Shown: positions 7,473 to 16,118, counted from the first letter of the stretch. The stretch: 35,087 nt of DNA from Acetobacteraceae bacterium (GCA_003151425.1 PLXO01000059.1:1-35087); one strand, 5' to 3'. Notes: generated from the sequence alone by a model not told the origin. Translations and numbers: made by a program.

Positions 7473-9128
7473 TTAGAAATCATACACCTCCCGCGCAGCC
7501 GCTGCATCCATTCTCGCCTCGGCGATGTCGCGCCTGACCGCGGCGGGATCGCGCTCCGCCGGCGGGCCGTAGCCGCCGGAGCCGGCGGTGACGACCTCGA
7601 TGATCTCGCCTTTGCGCAGCGTGCCGGAGCCGTGGTCGAACGGCGCCGCGCCGCCCTGCAGCGTCAGTTCGGCCTTGCCCCCGGGCTGGCCGCCGAACAG
7701 GCCCCACGGCGCGGACAGCATGCGCGAGCCGTCGACGCGCACGCGGCACTCGGCTTCGGCGCGATAGACCCGGCGCAGCCCCATGCCGCCGCGATGCCGC
7801 CCCGGTCCGCCGGAGCCGTCCACCAGCTCGTAGCGCAGCAAGGTCAGCGGGTATTCGATCTCCAGCGCCTCGACCGGCAGGTTCGACGTGTTGGTCAGAT
7901 GCACGTGCACGCCGTCCAGTCCGTCCTTCGTCGCCCGCGCACCGGAGCCACCGCCGATCGTTTCGAGATAGACCCACAGGCGATTGTCGCTCGGCTGGTG
8001 CCCGGCGAAGGTGCCAGCGAAGGTGATGGAGCAGCAGGCGCCGTTCGAGGCCGCGGTCACTCGTTCCGGTACCGCCTCGGCGAGCGCGCCATGGATCAGG
8101 TCCACCACGCGCTGGCAGGTGCCGAGGCGGCCGTTGACCGCGGCGGGATGCGTGCAGTTGACGATGGTGCCGGCCGGTGCGGTCACGTGCAGCGGCCGCG
8201 CCAGGCCGGCATTTGGCAGGATCGTGGGGTCCACCACCGTCTTGACCGCGTAATAGACCGTCGAGAGCAGCGCCGTGTAGGTCATGTTCATGCCGGCGCG
8301 CACCTGGAGCGGGCCGTCAAATGCCAGATGCATCTCGTCACCGGTGACGCGGATCTCGCAGTGCATCGGCAGCTCGCCGTCCACCTCCGGGCAGTCGTAG
8401 CGGTCGGCGAAACGATAGGTGCCGTCGGGGATTGTCGCGATCCCGGCACGCATCTTGCGCTCGGCGTAGTCCTGCAACGCGTCGCCGGCGGCCATCACTA
8501 TGTCGCGGCCATATTTCGCGCATAGGGCGATCATGCGCTGCACGCCGAGGCGGTTGGCGGCCATCTGCGCGCGCAGGTCGGACAATCGTTCGCGCGGCAC
8601 CTGGCAGTTCAGCAGGATCAGTTCTTGGACGTCACGTTGCAGTTCGTAGCCGCGGTAGAGGCGCACCGGCGGGATGCGCAGGCCCTCCTGGTAGATGTGC
8701 GCGTGGCCGCGGTCGGCGAAGTCGGCGTGGTGCGCCAGGTTGACCGCCCAGGCGACCATGTTGCCGTGGACGAAGATCGGCTCGGCCATGACGATGTCGG
8801 GCAGGTGCGTGCCGCCGCCCTCGTAGGCGTCGTTGCCGACGAACATGTCGCCTGGCTGCATTTGGGCGAGCGGGTGGCGCTGCATGATGTGCGGCAGCAG
8901 GCCGATGAAGCTGCCGAGGTGCATGGGGATGTGCTCGGCCTGGCAGAGGGTGTTGCCGGCGAGGTCGAACAGGGCGGTGGAGCAGTCGCGGCGTTCCTTG
9001 ATGTTGGTGGAGTAGGAGGCGCGGATCAGGGCTTCGCCCATTTCCTCGACGATGGAGGCGAGCGCGCTGCCGATGACTTCGACGGTGATGGGGTCGATGG
9101 CGATGCGGTTGGGGAGAGAGAGGGTCAT
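7473..9128 (-). CDS. hyuB: Hydantoinase B/oxoprolinase family protein
   Basis: Beta subunit (551 aa) of an ATP-dependent amidohydrolase/carboxylase of the N-methylhydantoinase, 5-oxoprolinase and acetophenone-carboxylase superfamily. The N-terminal AIDPITVEVIGSAL and the SYSTNIKERRDCSTALFD segment that follows are hallmarks. Later come GDMFVGNDAYEGGGTHLPD (about 90-110) and GGGSGARATKDGLDGVH (about 395-412). It is full length with no frameshift. It follows hyuA after a 178-nt spacer that holds two REP-like hairpins in inverted orientation. It presumably forms an HyuA/HyuB complex in the cytoplasm. The real substrate (hydantoin, oxoproline, lactam or other) cannot be told from sequence. Confidence 0.92.
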   Translation of the reverse strand: MTLSLPNRIAIDPITVEVIGSALASIVEEMGEALIRASYSTNIKERRDCSTALFDLAGNTLCQAEHIPMHLGSFIGLLPHIMQRHPLAQMQPGDMFVGNDAYEGGGTHLPDIVMAEPIFVHGNMVAWAVNLAHHADFADRGHAHIYQEGLRIPPVRLYRGYELQRDVQELILLNCQVPRERLSDLRAQMAANRLGVQRMIALCAKYGRDIVMAAGDALQDYAERKMRAGIATIPDGTYRFADRYDCPEVDGELPMHCEIRVTGDEMHLAFDGPLQVRAGMNMTYTALLSTVYYAVKTVVDPTILPNAGLARPLHVTAPAGTIVNCTHPAAVNGRLGTCQRVVDLIHGALAEAVPERVTAASNGACCSITFAGTFAGHQPSDNRLWVYLETIGGGSGARATKDGLDGVHVHLTNTSNLPVEALEIEYPLTLLRYELVDGSGGPGRHRGGMGLRRVYRAEAECRVRVDGSRMLSAPWGLFGGQPGGKAELTLQGGAAPFDHGSGTLRKGEIIEVVTAGSGGYGPPAERDPAAVRRDIAEARMDAAAAREVYDF

Positions 9129-9138
9129 TGGTCGCTCT

Positions 9139-9195
9139 TCTCCCCGTCCCCTTGAGGGCTTGGGCCGCGAAGCGGACCAAGGTTGGGGGGAGGGG
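9139..9195 (+). repeat. REP-like extragenic palindrome, copy B
   Basis: Direct copy of the 6352 element, with one clear change in the outer arm (CCCCGTCCCC). It lies in the hyuA-hyuB spacer, with copy C 29 bp away in opposite orientation. Confidence 0.88.
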
Positions 9196-9224
9196 TCGTT
9201 TCGGCACTATCCGTGCCGCGGGAA

Positions 9225-9282
9225 CCCCGCCCCCCAACCTTGGTCCGCTTCGCGGCCCAAGCCCTCAAGGGGAGGGGGAGAA
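9225..9282 (-). repeat. REP-like extragenic palindrome, copy C (inverted)
   Basis: Inverted copy of the 6352 element. Together with copy B it makes a stem of about 55 bp around a 29-nt loop in the hyuA-hyuB transcript, the arrangement of paired REP units known from BIME elements. Confidence 0.88.
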
Positions 9283-9306
9283 GCATGTCACCCATCGCCG
9301 ATACCA

Positions 9307-11358
9307 TTATTCCGTCTCCATAACGAGATTCAGATACGGTTCGACCCGCGCCACCATGCCGGGCAGTACGACCGTAGTTGCATCCATCTGCTCGACGATC
9401 GCCGGACCCGCGATGCGGTTGCCGGCGCGCAGGTGGTCGCGGTCGTAGACCGGACAGGTGACGAAGCCGCCGGCCTCGGGCAGCCACACGTCGCGGCGCG
9501 CGATGATGGCGGACGCGGTGTCGGGGCCAGCATCCGGCTGCGGCTTGAACGTCGCCTTCGGAACGATTCCGGCGGCCTCGACGCGGAAGGTGACGAGCTG
9601 CATCGGATCGTCCTCGGCGACGAAGCCGTACATGCGTTGATGCGCAGCAGCGAATGCCTCCGCCAACGCCTCCAGCGACGCGGGGCCGATCGGCCCGTCC
9701 GGCAGCGGAATGGCCAGCTCGTAGTTCTGGCCCGCATAGCGCATGTCCACCGTGCGGGTGAGCCGGCGCGCCGGCGCCTCGATGCCTTCCTCTGTGAACC
9801 AAACATCTGCTTGCGCGGCCAGCACACGGAACGCATCAGCAATATCCGGCAGCGCGGCGGTGGACAGCGTGTGCAGCCGCGTCGAGGCGAAGTCGGCGCG
9901 CAAGTCGGTCAGCAGCAGGCCCATCGCGCACAGGATGCCGGGATTGCGCGGCACCAGAATGCGGCCGATGTCCAGCGCCGCTGCCAGTCGCGCCGCGTGC
10001 AGCGGCCCGGCCCCGCCGAATGCGACCAGTGTGTAGTCGCGCGGGTCGTGGCCTCGCTGCACGCTGATCACCCTGATCGCGCGTGCCATATTGGCGGTCA
10101 CCACCGAAATGATGCCCTGCGCGGTCGCCATCTTCCCCATCCCCAACGTTGCGGCCAACCGCTCGATCGCCGCGTCCGCCAGGTCCCGGCGCACCGCCAT
10201 CCGCCCGCCGAGCAGATGCGTCGGGTTCAGCGTCCCCAGCACCACGTTGGCGTCGGTCACCGTCGGTTCCGTGTTGCCGCGCCCGTAACAGACCGGACCC
10301 GGATCGGCGCCGGCGCTGCGCGGGCCGACCTTCAGCAGGCCACCGGAATCGACAAATGCGATCGATCCGCCACCTGCACCAACAGTATGGATGTCCAGCA
10401 TCGGCGCCTTGATCGGGTAGCCGTGCACCACCGCCTCGCTTGCCATGCGGCACGCGCCGCCTTGCAGCAGTGCTACGTCGGTGCTGGTGCCCCCCATGTC
10501 GAACGTGATCATATCGGAATATCCGGCGAGCCTTCCCACCGCCTGAGCACCAACCACGCCGGTCGACGGGCCGGACAGCACGGTGCGCACCGGCAGCCGC
10601 GCCGCCTGCTCGAAGCCGATCACGCCGCCATTGGATTGCGTCAGGTGCGGCGTCGCGGTCATGCCAAGCCCGGCGAGACGCCCGGCCAGCCGCTCGATGT
10701 AGCCGCGAATCACCGGACCGAGATAGGCGTTCACCACCGCGGTGGACATGCGCTCGAATTCCCGAAACTCCGGCGCGACCTGGTGGGAGACGCAGGCGAA
10801 GGCTTCGGGGAAGTCCTCGGCCAGAATGCGGCGCGCGGTTTCCTCGTGGTCGGTGCGGACGAAGCCATACAGGAAGCAGACCGCGACCGCCTGCACGCCG
10901 GCCGCGCGCAATTGGCGCACCGCGGCGCGGAATGCCGCCTCGTCCAACGGGATTTCGACGCTGCCGTCGTGGCGTAGCCGCTCCGGCACCTCCAGCCGCA
11001 GGTCGCGCGGCACCAACACCGGTGGCTTGTCGATCTGCAGATCATATAGGTCGGGGCGCTTCTGCCGGCCGATCTCCAGCAGGTCGCGAAACCCTTCGGT
11101 GGTGATCAGGCCGGTGCGCACGCCGCGATGCTGGATCAGCGTGTTGGTCGCCACCGTCGTGCCGTGGCCGAAATAGCCGATCGCCGCGGGCACGGCGTCG
11201 ACCCTGCTGGTGCCCTCGGCCACGCCGTCCGCGATGCCGCGCGAAGGGTCGTCGGGGGTGGAGGCCACCTTCCACACCTCCACCCGGCCGGTGGCGTCGT
11301 CGAACAGGCAGACATCGGTAAAGGTTCCGCCGGAATCGACGCCGACTCGCCAGGTCAT
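9307..11358 (-). CDS. hyuA: Hydantoinase/oxoprolinase family protein, ATPase subunit
   Basis: Alpha subunit (683 aa) of the same HyuAB-type enzyme; it binds ATP through an acetate/sugar-kinase/Hsp70-like fold. The phosphate-1 loop D8-SGGTFT-D15 is at the N-terminus and a second loop, DMGGTSTDVALL, lies near 285-297. The C-terminal part holds the HyuA-specific domain (DMRYAGQNYELAIPLP). The ATG at 11358 is preferred to the upstream TTG (11367) because a GGAG lies about 11 nt before it and only 2 nt before the TTG. It is divergent from the FAD oxidoreductase gene (94-nt intergenic), so the two transcripts may share a control region. Confidence 0.93.
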   Translation of the reverse strand: MTWRVGVDSGGTFTDVCLFDDATGRVEVWKVASTPDDPSRGIADGVAEGTSRVDAVPAAIGYFGHGTTVATNTLIQHRGVRTGLITTEGFRDLLEIGRQKRPDLYDLQIDKPPVLVPRDLRLEVPERLRHDGSVEIPLDEAAFRAAVRQLRAAGVQAVAVCFLYGFVRTDHEETARRILAEDFPEAFACVSHQVAPEFREFERMSTAVVNAYLGPVIRGYIERLAGRLAGLGMTATPHLTQSNGGVIGFEQAARLPVRTVLSGPSTGVVGAQAVGRLAGYSDMITFDMGGTSTDVALLQGGACRMASEAVVHGYPIKAPMLDIHTVGAGGGSIAFVDSGGLLKVGPRSAGADPGPVCYGRGNTEPTVTDANVVLGTLNPTHLLGGRMAVRRDLADAAIERLAATLGMGKMATAQGIISVVTANMARAIRVISVQRGHDPRDYTLVAFGGAGPLHAARLAAALDIGRILVPRNPGILCAMGLLLTDLRADFASTRLHTLSTAALPDIADAFRVLAAQADVWFTEEGIEAPARRLTRTVDMRYAGQNYELAIPLPDGPIGPASLEALAEAFAAAHQRMYGFVAEDDPMQLVTFRVEAAGIVPKATFKPQPDAGPDTASAIIARRDVWLPEAGGFVTCPVYDRDHLRAGNRIAGPAIVEQMDATTVVLPGMVARVEPYLNLVMETE

Positions 11359-11452
11359 GTTGCGCAAGGCTCCACTGTTGGATGCTCAATGGTAAGCAGC
11401 CGTGCGTCACCATATTCTGGCCACCAGTCCCTGACCATTCATTGCCCTGAAC

Positions 11453-12766
11453 ATGTCCCCCCCAGTCGATCCCGTCATCTCCGACGCCGCACTGCCTGCC
11501 CGCACCGGTGTCGTGGTCATCGGCGGCGGCATCGTCGGCGCGTGCGCGGCGCTGTCGCTGGCCGAGAAGGGCCACGCGGTCGTGCTGTGCGAGAAAGGCC
11601 GGATCGGCGCCGAGCAGTCCAGCCGCAACTGGGGCTGGTGCCGCACCATGGGCCGCGACGCGGACGAGATCCCACTGGCGATCGAAAGCCTGAGGCTATG
11701 GCGCGGCATGAACCAGCGCATCGGCCGCGAGACCGGCTTCCGCCAGCCCGGCATCGCGTATTTGTGCGAGACCGAGAAGGAGGTCGCCAAACACGAGGCG
11801 TGGCTGGACGAGGCGCGGCCGTATCAGGTGGATGCGCGGCTGGTGCGCGGGGCCCACCTCGACTCTGTGGTGCCGGGCGCTGCGGGGCATTTCATCGCCG
11901 CAATGCACACGCCGACCGATGGACGTGCCGAGCCCTCGCAGGCTGCGCCGGCGATCGCCGAGGCAGCGCGCGCAGCCGGCGCATCGGTGCTGACCGACTG
12001 CGCGGTGCGCGGGATTGAGACGCAGGGCGGGCGCGTCTGCGGCGTGGTCACCGAACGGGGGAGAATCGCCTGCGACGCGGTCGTGCTGGCCGGTGGCGCC
12101 TGGTCGCGGCTGTTCTGCGGCAATGTGTCGTGCGGCAAGGGGAGCATCGAGCTGCCGCAGTTGCGCGTGCTGGCCTCGGCCTTTCGCACCGCGCCGCTCA
12201 GCGGCGGGCCGGAGGTCAGCGCCAGCGGGTCGGTGTTCTCGTTCCGCAAGCGGCTGGACGGCGGCTACACGATCGCCCGGCGCAACGCCAACATCGCCGA
12301 CATAACGCCGGATTCGTTCCGGCTGCTGCGGCATTACCTGCCGACGCTGCGCGAGAACTACGGCGAATTCAGCATGCGGTTCGGCCGCGCTTTCTTCGAC
12401 GCCTGGCGCACCAGGCGTCGCTGGTCGCTCGACGAGGCCACGCCGTTCGAGGCGGTGCGCGTGCTCGATCCGGCACCGAAGCTGGCCCCGCTTGAGCAGG
12501 CGCGCAGGGTGCTGTCGCGCATGTTCCCCGCCTTCGCTGGCATGCAGGTCGCCGAGAGCTGGGGCGGCATGATCGACGTGACGCCCGACGCGGTGCCGGT
12601 GATCGACCGGGTCGAGGCACTGCCAGGGTTCTTCCTGGCCACTGGGTTCTCCGGCCATGGCTTCGGCATCGGGCCGGGCGCCGGGCGGCTGATCGCCGAT
12701 CTTGTCGCCGGCGATGCGCCGGTGGTCGATCCGACACCGTTTCGTTTCGCCCGCTTCGCCCGCTGA
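11453..12766 (+). CDS. FAD-dependent oxidoreductase, DadA/DAO type
   Basis: A 437-aa flavoprotein of the D-amino-acid dehydrogenase/glycine-oxidase group. The Rossmann FAD motif VVIGGGIVGACAALSLAEKG (21-40, G24xGxxG29) is followed by an acidic residue (E47) for the ribose. The C-terminal FAD-contact stretch FFLATGFSGHGFGIGPGAG is near 400-418. Enzymes of this group oxidise the C-N bond of amino acids or secondary amines. Next to hyuAB, oxidation of an amino acid released from a cyclic amide is an attractive but unproven role. It is followed after 57 nt by the EamA gene; that spacer is made of repeated start sequences. Confidence 0.9.
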   Translation: MSPPVDPVISDAALPARTGVVVIGGGIVGACAALSLAEKGHAVVLCEKGRIGAEQSSRNWGWCRTMGRDADEIPLAIESLRLWRGMNQRIGRETGFRQPGIAYLCETEKEVAKHEAWLDEARPYQVDARLVRGAHLDSVVPGAAGHFIAAMHTPTDGRAEPSQAAPAIAEAARAAGASVLTDCAVRGIETQGGRVCGVVTERGRIACDAVVLAGGAWSRLFCGNVSCGKGSIELPQLRVLASAFRTAPLSGGPEVSASGSVFSFRKRLDGGYTIARRNANIADITPDSFRLLRHYLPTLRENYGEFSMRFGRAFFDAWRTRRRWSLDEATPFEAVRVLDPAPKLAPLEQARRVLSRMFPAFAGMQVAESWGGMIDVTPDAVPVIDRVEALPGFFLATGFSGHGFGIGPGAGRLIADLVAGDAPVVDPTPFRFARFAR

Positions 12767-12775
12767 CGTGCGTCC

Positions 12776-12828
12776 ACCGATGTCCGCCCGCCTCATGTCC
12801 GCCCACATCATGTCCGCCCACTGATGTC
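12776..12828 (+). repeat. 15-bp tandem repeat of the exporter start, forming a leader ORF
   Basis: ATGTCCGCC-type units recur at 12780, 12795, 12810 and, after a 14-nt step, at 12824. The first three are in one frame and make a 14-codon leader (MSARLMSAHIMSAH) whose TGA (12822-12824) overlaps the ATG of the exporter gene as TGATG. Only the last ATG is in the exporter frame. Confidence 0.85.
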
Positions 12829-13798
12829 CGATATCACTGCCCCGGGCGCCGTAACGGCGCTGTCCGCCACCTGGCGACGCGTGTCGGTCGTCACCCGTCG
12901 GCGCGTGCCGCCCGCCATGCGGCGCCAGGCGATGTTCGCCTTCCTGTGCGTGGTGTGGGGCACCACCTGGCTTGGCATGAAGGTGGGCATCGCCGTGGTG
13001 CCGCCGGGCCTGTTCGCCGGGATGCGCTGGACCTGCGCCGGACTGGCGCTGTTCGCCTGGCGCGTCAGTCAGGGCCACCGGCCATTTTTGCCGCGCCGGC
13101 TGATCCTGCGCATGGTACTGGTCTCCTTGCTGCTGATCTCGTTCAGCCAGGTGATCCAGTTGTACGGCCTGCGCAACATCACCGCCGGCCTCGCCGCGGT
13201 GATCAGCTCGGCGCTAACCCCGATTGCCCTGCTGGGCTTCAGCGCCGCGTTGGGGCAGGAGCGCTTTACCTGGCGTCAGGCGGCGGCGATCGCGCTTGGG
13301 GTAGTGGGCATCGTGGTGCTGTTCGGCCCGAAAGCGTTTACCGGCGAGCTGCGCCTGGCCGAGGTCGCCGGCGCGGGCGGCGTAGTGGTCGCGACGCTGC
13401 TGTATTCCTTTGGCTCGGTGCAGATCCGGCCGATGATGCGCACTGTGGCGCCGGCGGACATGGCGTGGATGACGAACCTGATTGGCGGCGGGTTGCTGCT
13501 AGTCGGCGCGCTGCTGTTCGAGCCGGGCGCGTGGGTGGCGATGCGGCTGGACTGGGGCATGCCGGCGTGGATCGCCTGGCTGTATCTGCTGATTCCGGGC
13601 TCTCTGCTGTCGACGGTGATGTACTTCCTGCTGGTGCGCGATTGGGGGGCGTCGCGGGTCGGGACCTATGCGTTCGTCTCGCCGGTGATCGCGGTGGTGG
13701 TCGGCGCGATGTTTTTTGGCGAGCATGTCGAGCTCGCCGATGTCGTCGGGATGGGGCTGATGCTGGCGGCGGCGGGGATCGTGCTGCGGCGGACCTAA
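12824..13798 (+). CDS. DMT-superfamily (EamA) transporter
   Basis: A 324-aa inner-membrane protein with two EamA repeats of about five helices each (about 35-165 and 180-320). The first begins FAFLCVVWGTTWLGMKVG, the classical EamA opening. A Gly/Ala-rich end and the YLLLIPGSLLSTVMYF segment near 262-277 fit drug/metabolite exporters. The N-terminal 30 residues (Thr, Arg, Val rich) precede the first helix and are longer than usual. There is no Shine-Dalgarno; the ATG lies in TGATG after a repeat-built leader, so expression probably depends on translation from upstream. Possible cargo is an amino acid or amine linked to the neighbouring catabolic genes (inference). Confidence 0.88.
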   Translation: MSDITAPGAVTALSATWRRVSVVTRRRVPPAMRRQAMFAFLCVVWGTTWLGMKVGIAVVPPGLFAGMRWTCAGLALFAWRVSQGHRPFLPRRLILRMVLVSLLLISFSQVIQLYGLRNITAGLAAVISSALTPIALLGFSAALGQERFTWRQAAAIALGVVGIVVLFGPKAFTGELRLAEVAGAGGVVVATLLYSFGSVQIRPMMRTVAPADMAWMTNLIGGGLLLVGALLFEPGAWVAMRLDWGMPAWIAWLYLLIPGSLLSTVMYFLLVRDWGASRVGTYAFVSPVIAVVVGAMFFGEHVELADVVGMGLMLAAAGIVLRRT

Positions 13799-13846
13799 CC
13801 GCCGTATCGGTGCCGCCTGGTCGAGGTGCGCGGAATTGTCGGCGAG

Positions 13847-14130
13847 GCATGACAGGTCGTTGGCCGGGTAATGCCGGAGCCGCTCGCGAGGTCCGCCTTA
13901 AACGCCGAGGTGCGGAGATCGCACGGATCGCGGACAAGGCAAGGCAGTGAATGCGCTTCGCTCGGAGCGCATCATGCTTGCTGCCTCGGCCCCTGCCCTC
14001 GGGCGCTTGACCCGGGCGATCGCTAAGATGTCTGCGCCTATGTGTTGAATGAGCCGCCGCCGCAGGCACCAACACCCGGCGTTCGCACCCCGCAACAAGT
14101 TCCGCATTCGAGCGTTGCCACAGTCCGACG
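13847..14130. repeat. Intergenic inverted-repeat element, copy 1 (diverged)
   Basis: It shares with 17575-17825 the left flank (GCATGAC...GGTC...AATGCC...GAGCCGCTCG...GTCCGCCTTAA), a central region with TGCGCTTCGCTCGGAGCGCA and the right flank CGCCGCAGGCACCAAC. It fills most of the 420-bp gap between the exporter and MBL-fold genes. I see no gene in this gap. This copy is more worn than the one at 17575: its long outer stem is largely lost. Confidence 0.6.
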
Positions 14131-14220
14131 CGCCGAGTGGCCGGGCGGGGTGCTGTTGTCGATCGCCCGGGACCACCGCTAACATTCCGATGGGGAACAC
14201 CGAACCAGAGGGGCCAGAGA

Positions 14221-15090
14221 ATGAGCAACACGTTCACCGTCGGCGACTTGACCATCCATCGGATCGTCGAGATGGAGACCGGGTTCACGCCCGCGCTGGA
14301 ATTCCTGCCCAGCCTGACGCCGGAACTTCTGGCGGAGAACCGCTCGTGGCTGAAGCCCGCGGCGCTGGATGACGATGACAAGCTGGTGCTGTGCTTCCAG
14401 TCCTACATCGTGCGTACGCCGCGCCACGTGGTGCTGGTGGATAGCTGCATCGGCAACGACAAGGAGCGCACGGCGCGCCCGCTGTGGCACCAGAAGAAGG
14501 ATGAGGCCTGGATGCACGGGCTTGCCGCGCTGGGGTTGACGGTGAACGACATCGACCTGGTGATGTGCACGCATCTCCATGTCGATCATGTCGGATGGAA
14601 CACGAAGCTGGAGAACGGGCGGTGGGTGCCGACGTTCCCGAAGGCGCGGTATCTGTTCTCGAAGAAGGAGCTGGACTTCTGGTCGGCGGAGAATGCGAAG
14701 ACGCCGATCCCCTGCATCGAGGACAGCGTGCTGCCGATCGTCGAGGCGAAGCGCGCCGAGCTGGTCACGAGCGATTACGGGCTGGACGAGCATCTGCATC
14801 TGCTGCCGACGCCGGGGCATACGATCGATCATTTTGCGGTGGCACTGGGGAAGGGAGGCAAGGAGGCGGTGATCACCGGCGATCTGATCCACTCGCCGCT
14901 GCAGGGGCGCTACACGGACCTGGCAATGCGGGTGGATTACGATCCGAAGCAGGGCGCGGCGACGCGGCGGAAGTTTTTGGAGACGTACTGCGACAGCAAT
15001 ACGCTGTGTTGCTTTGCGCATTTTCCCTCGCCGTCGCGCGGGCATATCAAGCGCTGGGGCGAGGGGTTCAGGTATGAGACGGTAGTGTAA
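14221..15090 (+). CDS. MBL-fold metallo-hydrolase
   Basis: A 289-aa metallo-beta-lactamase-fold hydrolase. The zinc ligands are all present: H118-L-H120-V-D122-H123, H200 (TPGH), D221 (TGD) and H267. The closest style is the lactonase/quorum-quenching-like group of single-domain hydrolases (VDSCIGNDK near 74-81), but the substrate is open. There is no signal peptide, so it is cytoplasmic. The ATG at 14221 has an AGAGGGG stretch about 9-14 nt upstream. The frame runs further up to 14137, but that part lies in the repeat element and lacks family features. It is convergent with the NUDIX gene; a half REP-like hairpin lies between them. Confidence 0.9.
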   Translation: MSNTFTVGDLTIHRIVEMETGFTPALEFLPSLTPELLAENRSWLKPAALDDDDKLVLCFQSYIVRTPRHVVLVDSCIGNDKERTARPLWHQKKDEAWMHGLAALGLTVNDIDLVMCTHLHVDHVGWNTKLENGRWVPTFPKARYLFSKKELDFWSAENAKTPIPCIEDSVLPIVEAKRAELVTSDYGLDEHLHLLPTPGHTIDHFAVALGKGGKEAVITGDLIHSPLQGRYTDLAMRVDYDPKQGAATRRKFLETYCDSNTLCCFAHFPSPSRGHIKRWGEGFRYETVV

Positions 15091-15100
15091 CGAATCGCTT

Positions 15101-15132
15101 TTCTCCCCCTCCCCTTGAGGGAGGGAGAGAAG
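15101..15132. terminator. Half REP-like hairpin between convergent genes
   Basis: TTCTCCCCCTCCCC-TTGA-GGGAGGGAGAGAA can fold into an imperfect stem with small bulges. It is a shortened version of the REP-like element at 6352 lacking the inner hairpin. Placed between two converging genes 55 bp apart, it could serve as a bidirectional terminator; there is no U-run. Confidence 0.5.
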
Positions 15133-15145
15133 TGCGGTGCGTGCC

Positions 15146-15925
15146 TTACGCCGGCGGCAGGTCCACCGTGAAGACCTCGCCGCCGTAGCCGGCTTCGGCG
15201 GGGATGCGCATCTGGCGGATGTTGCCCTCGCCGCGGGCTACCAGCTCCGGCGTCACGGTCACAACCTTCGTGCGCGCGGCCGCTTGCAATGCCTGCGCCA
15301 CGGTCGCGTATCGATCCAGTCGTTGCAGATTCATCAGCGTGGCGAAGACCAGCTTGAAGCGGCCGGCCTCGCTGCCCGCCACCACCGCGCGCGGGGCGAT
15401 CCACATCGACTCGACCGATTCGGTGCCGTCGTGCGCGGCGAGCTGATCTTCCGGCGCCGCGAGGGCGAAGAAGTGCGTGTCGAAACGCCGCGGGTTGTAG
15501 ACCGGCGTGATCCAATGCGCGAAGTGCACCAGCAGGTCGGCCGCCAGCACCAGCCCCGCGTCAGCCACCATCCGCGCGAACCCTTGGCCTTTGTCAGACA
15601 GACCGCGCAGGCGTTCAGCGGGGACCAGCCTCGTGCCACCGCGTGGACAGGCCAGCAGAACGCCACTCTCCTCGAAGGTTTCACGGATTGCCGCGACGCG
15701 CAGCGCTCCGGCGAGGGGATCGAGCCCGGCCGTCGCCGGCGACAACGTCGCGTCCGCGGCCAGCGCGTGATCCTCGGGATCGACGCGGCCGCCGGGAAAC
15801 ACCAGCGCGCCGGACGCGAATTTCATGTCATGGTGCCGCACCTGCATGAACACCTCGATCCCGTCGGGGCCGTCGCGCAGCAGCAGCACGGTGGCGGCGG
15901 GGCGGGGCGGGGCGATGTCGGTCAT
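15146..15925 (-). CDS. NUDIX hydrolase, NUDT19-like
   Basis: A 259-aa NUDIX hydrolase that should cleave a nucleoside-diphosphate-linked substrate (CoA derivatives for the NUDT19 branch). The FPGGRVDPED segment lies at 43-52. After a long insert the NUDIX helix motif RETFEESGVLL is at 81-91. The WITPVYNPRRFDTHFF segment is typical of the NUDT19-like branch. I place the start at ATG 15925 (MTDIAPPRP), where family similarity begins. In-frame ATGs at 15943, 15961 and 16033 lie in the upstream 18-bp repeat. From 16033 they would add 36 residues of a hexapeptide repeat (xPxxDR), so the N-terminus is uncertain. Confidence 0.88.
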   Translation of the reverse strand: MTDIAPPRPAATVLLLRDGPDGIEVFMQVRHHDMKFASGALVFPGGRVDPEDHALAADATLSPATAGLDPLAGALRVAAIRETFEESGVLLACPRGGTRLVPAERLRGLSDKGQGFARMVADAGLVLAADLLVHFAHWITPVYNPRRFDTHFFALAAPEDQLAAHDGTESVESMWIAPRAVVAGSEAGRFKLVFATLMNLQRLDRYATVAQALQAAARTKVVTVTPELVARGEGNIRQMRIPAEAGYGGEVFTVDLPPA

Positions 15926-16118
15926 GCGATCAGTTTCCGGCATGCGATCAACCCCCGGCATGCGGTCGAGTTGCGGACGGCGATCAAGTTCCGGACGGCG
16001 ATCAAATTCTGCCAGGTGATCTGGCTCCAGCATGCGATCAACTCTGGCATGCGATCAACGCTGGCATGCGGTCAGGTTTCGACATGCAATCAGATTCCGC
16101 CATGCGATGGGAGTTCGG
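15923..16118 (-). repeat. 18-bp x11 tandem repeat spanning the PPOX stop to the NUDIX start
   Basis: Eleven imperfect units (nine of 18 bp, two of 17 bp at 16031 and 16048) with the core CATGCGATCAA on the plus strand. The array begins inside the end of the PPOX gene, includes its TGA (16092-16090) and ends at the NUDIX ATG. Six-codon periodicity gives an in-frame extension from ATG 16033. Before it a leader frame (16103-16038) stops 4 nt upstream of that ATG. Confidence 0.9.

Noticed and set aside
9052..10977. A 641-codon open frame on the plus strand opposite hyuA
   Set aside because: It is antisense to a clear hydantoinase gene, rich in Arg, His, Gln and Gly, and matches no family. Long antisense frames are expected at this GC content.
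11696..13078. A 460-codon minus-strand frame opposite the FAD oxidoreductase and exporter
   Set aside because: It has the composition of a GC-rich shadow frame, without domains, and both opposite-strand genes have complete motifs.
15923..16118. Eleven regular 18-bp units taken as a CRISPR array
   Set aside because: There are no unique spacers between units, the unit is too short, no cas gene is near, and the array overlaps a stop and a start codon.
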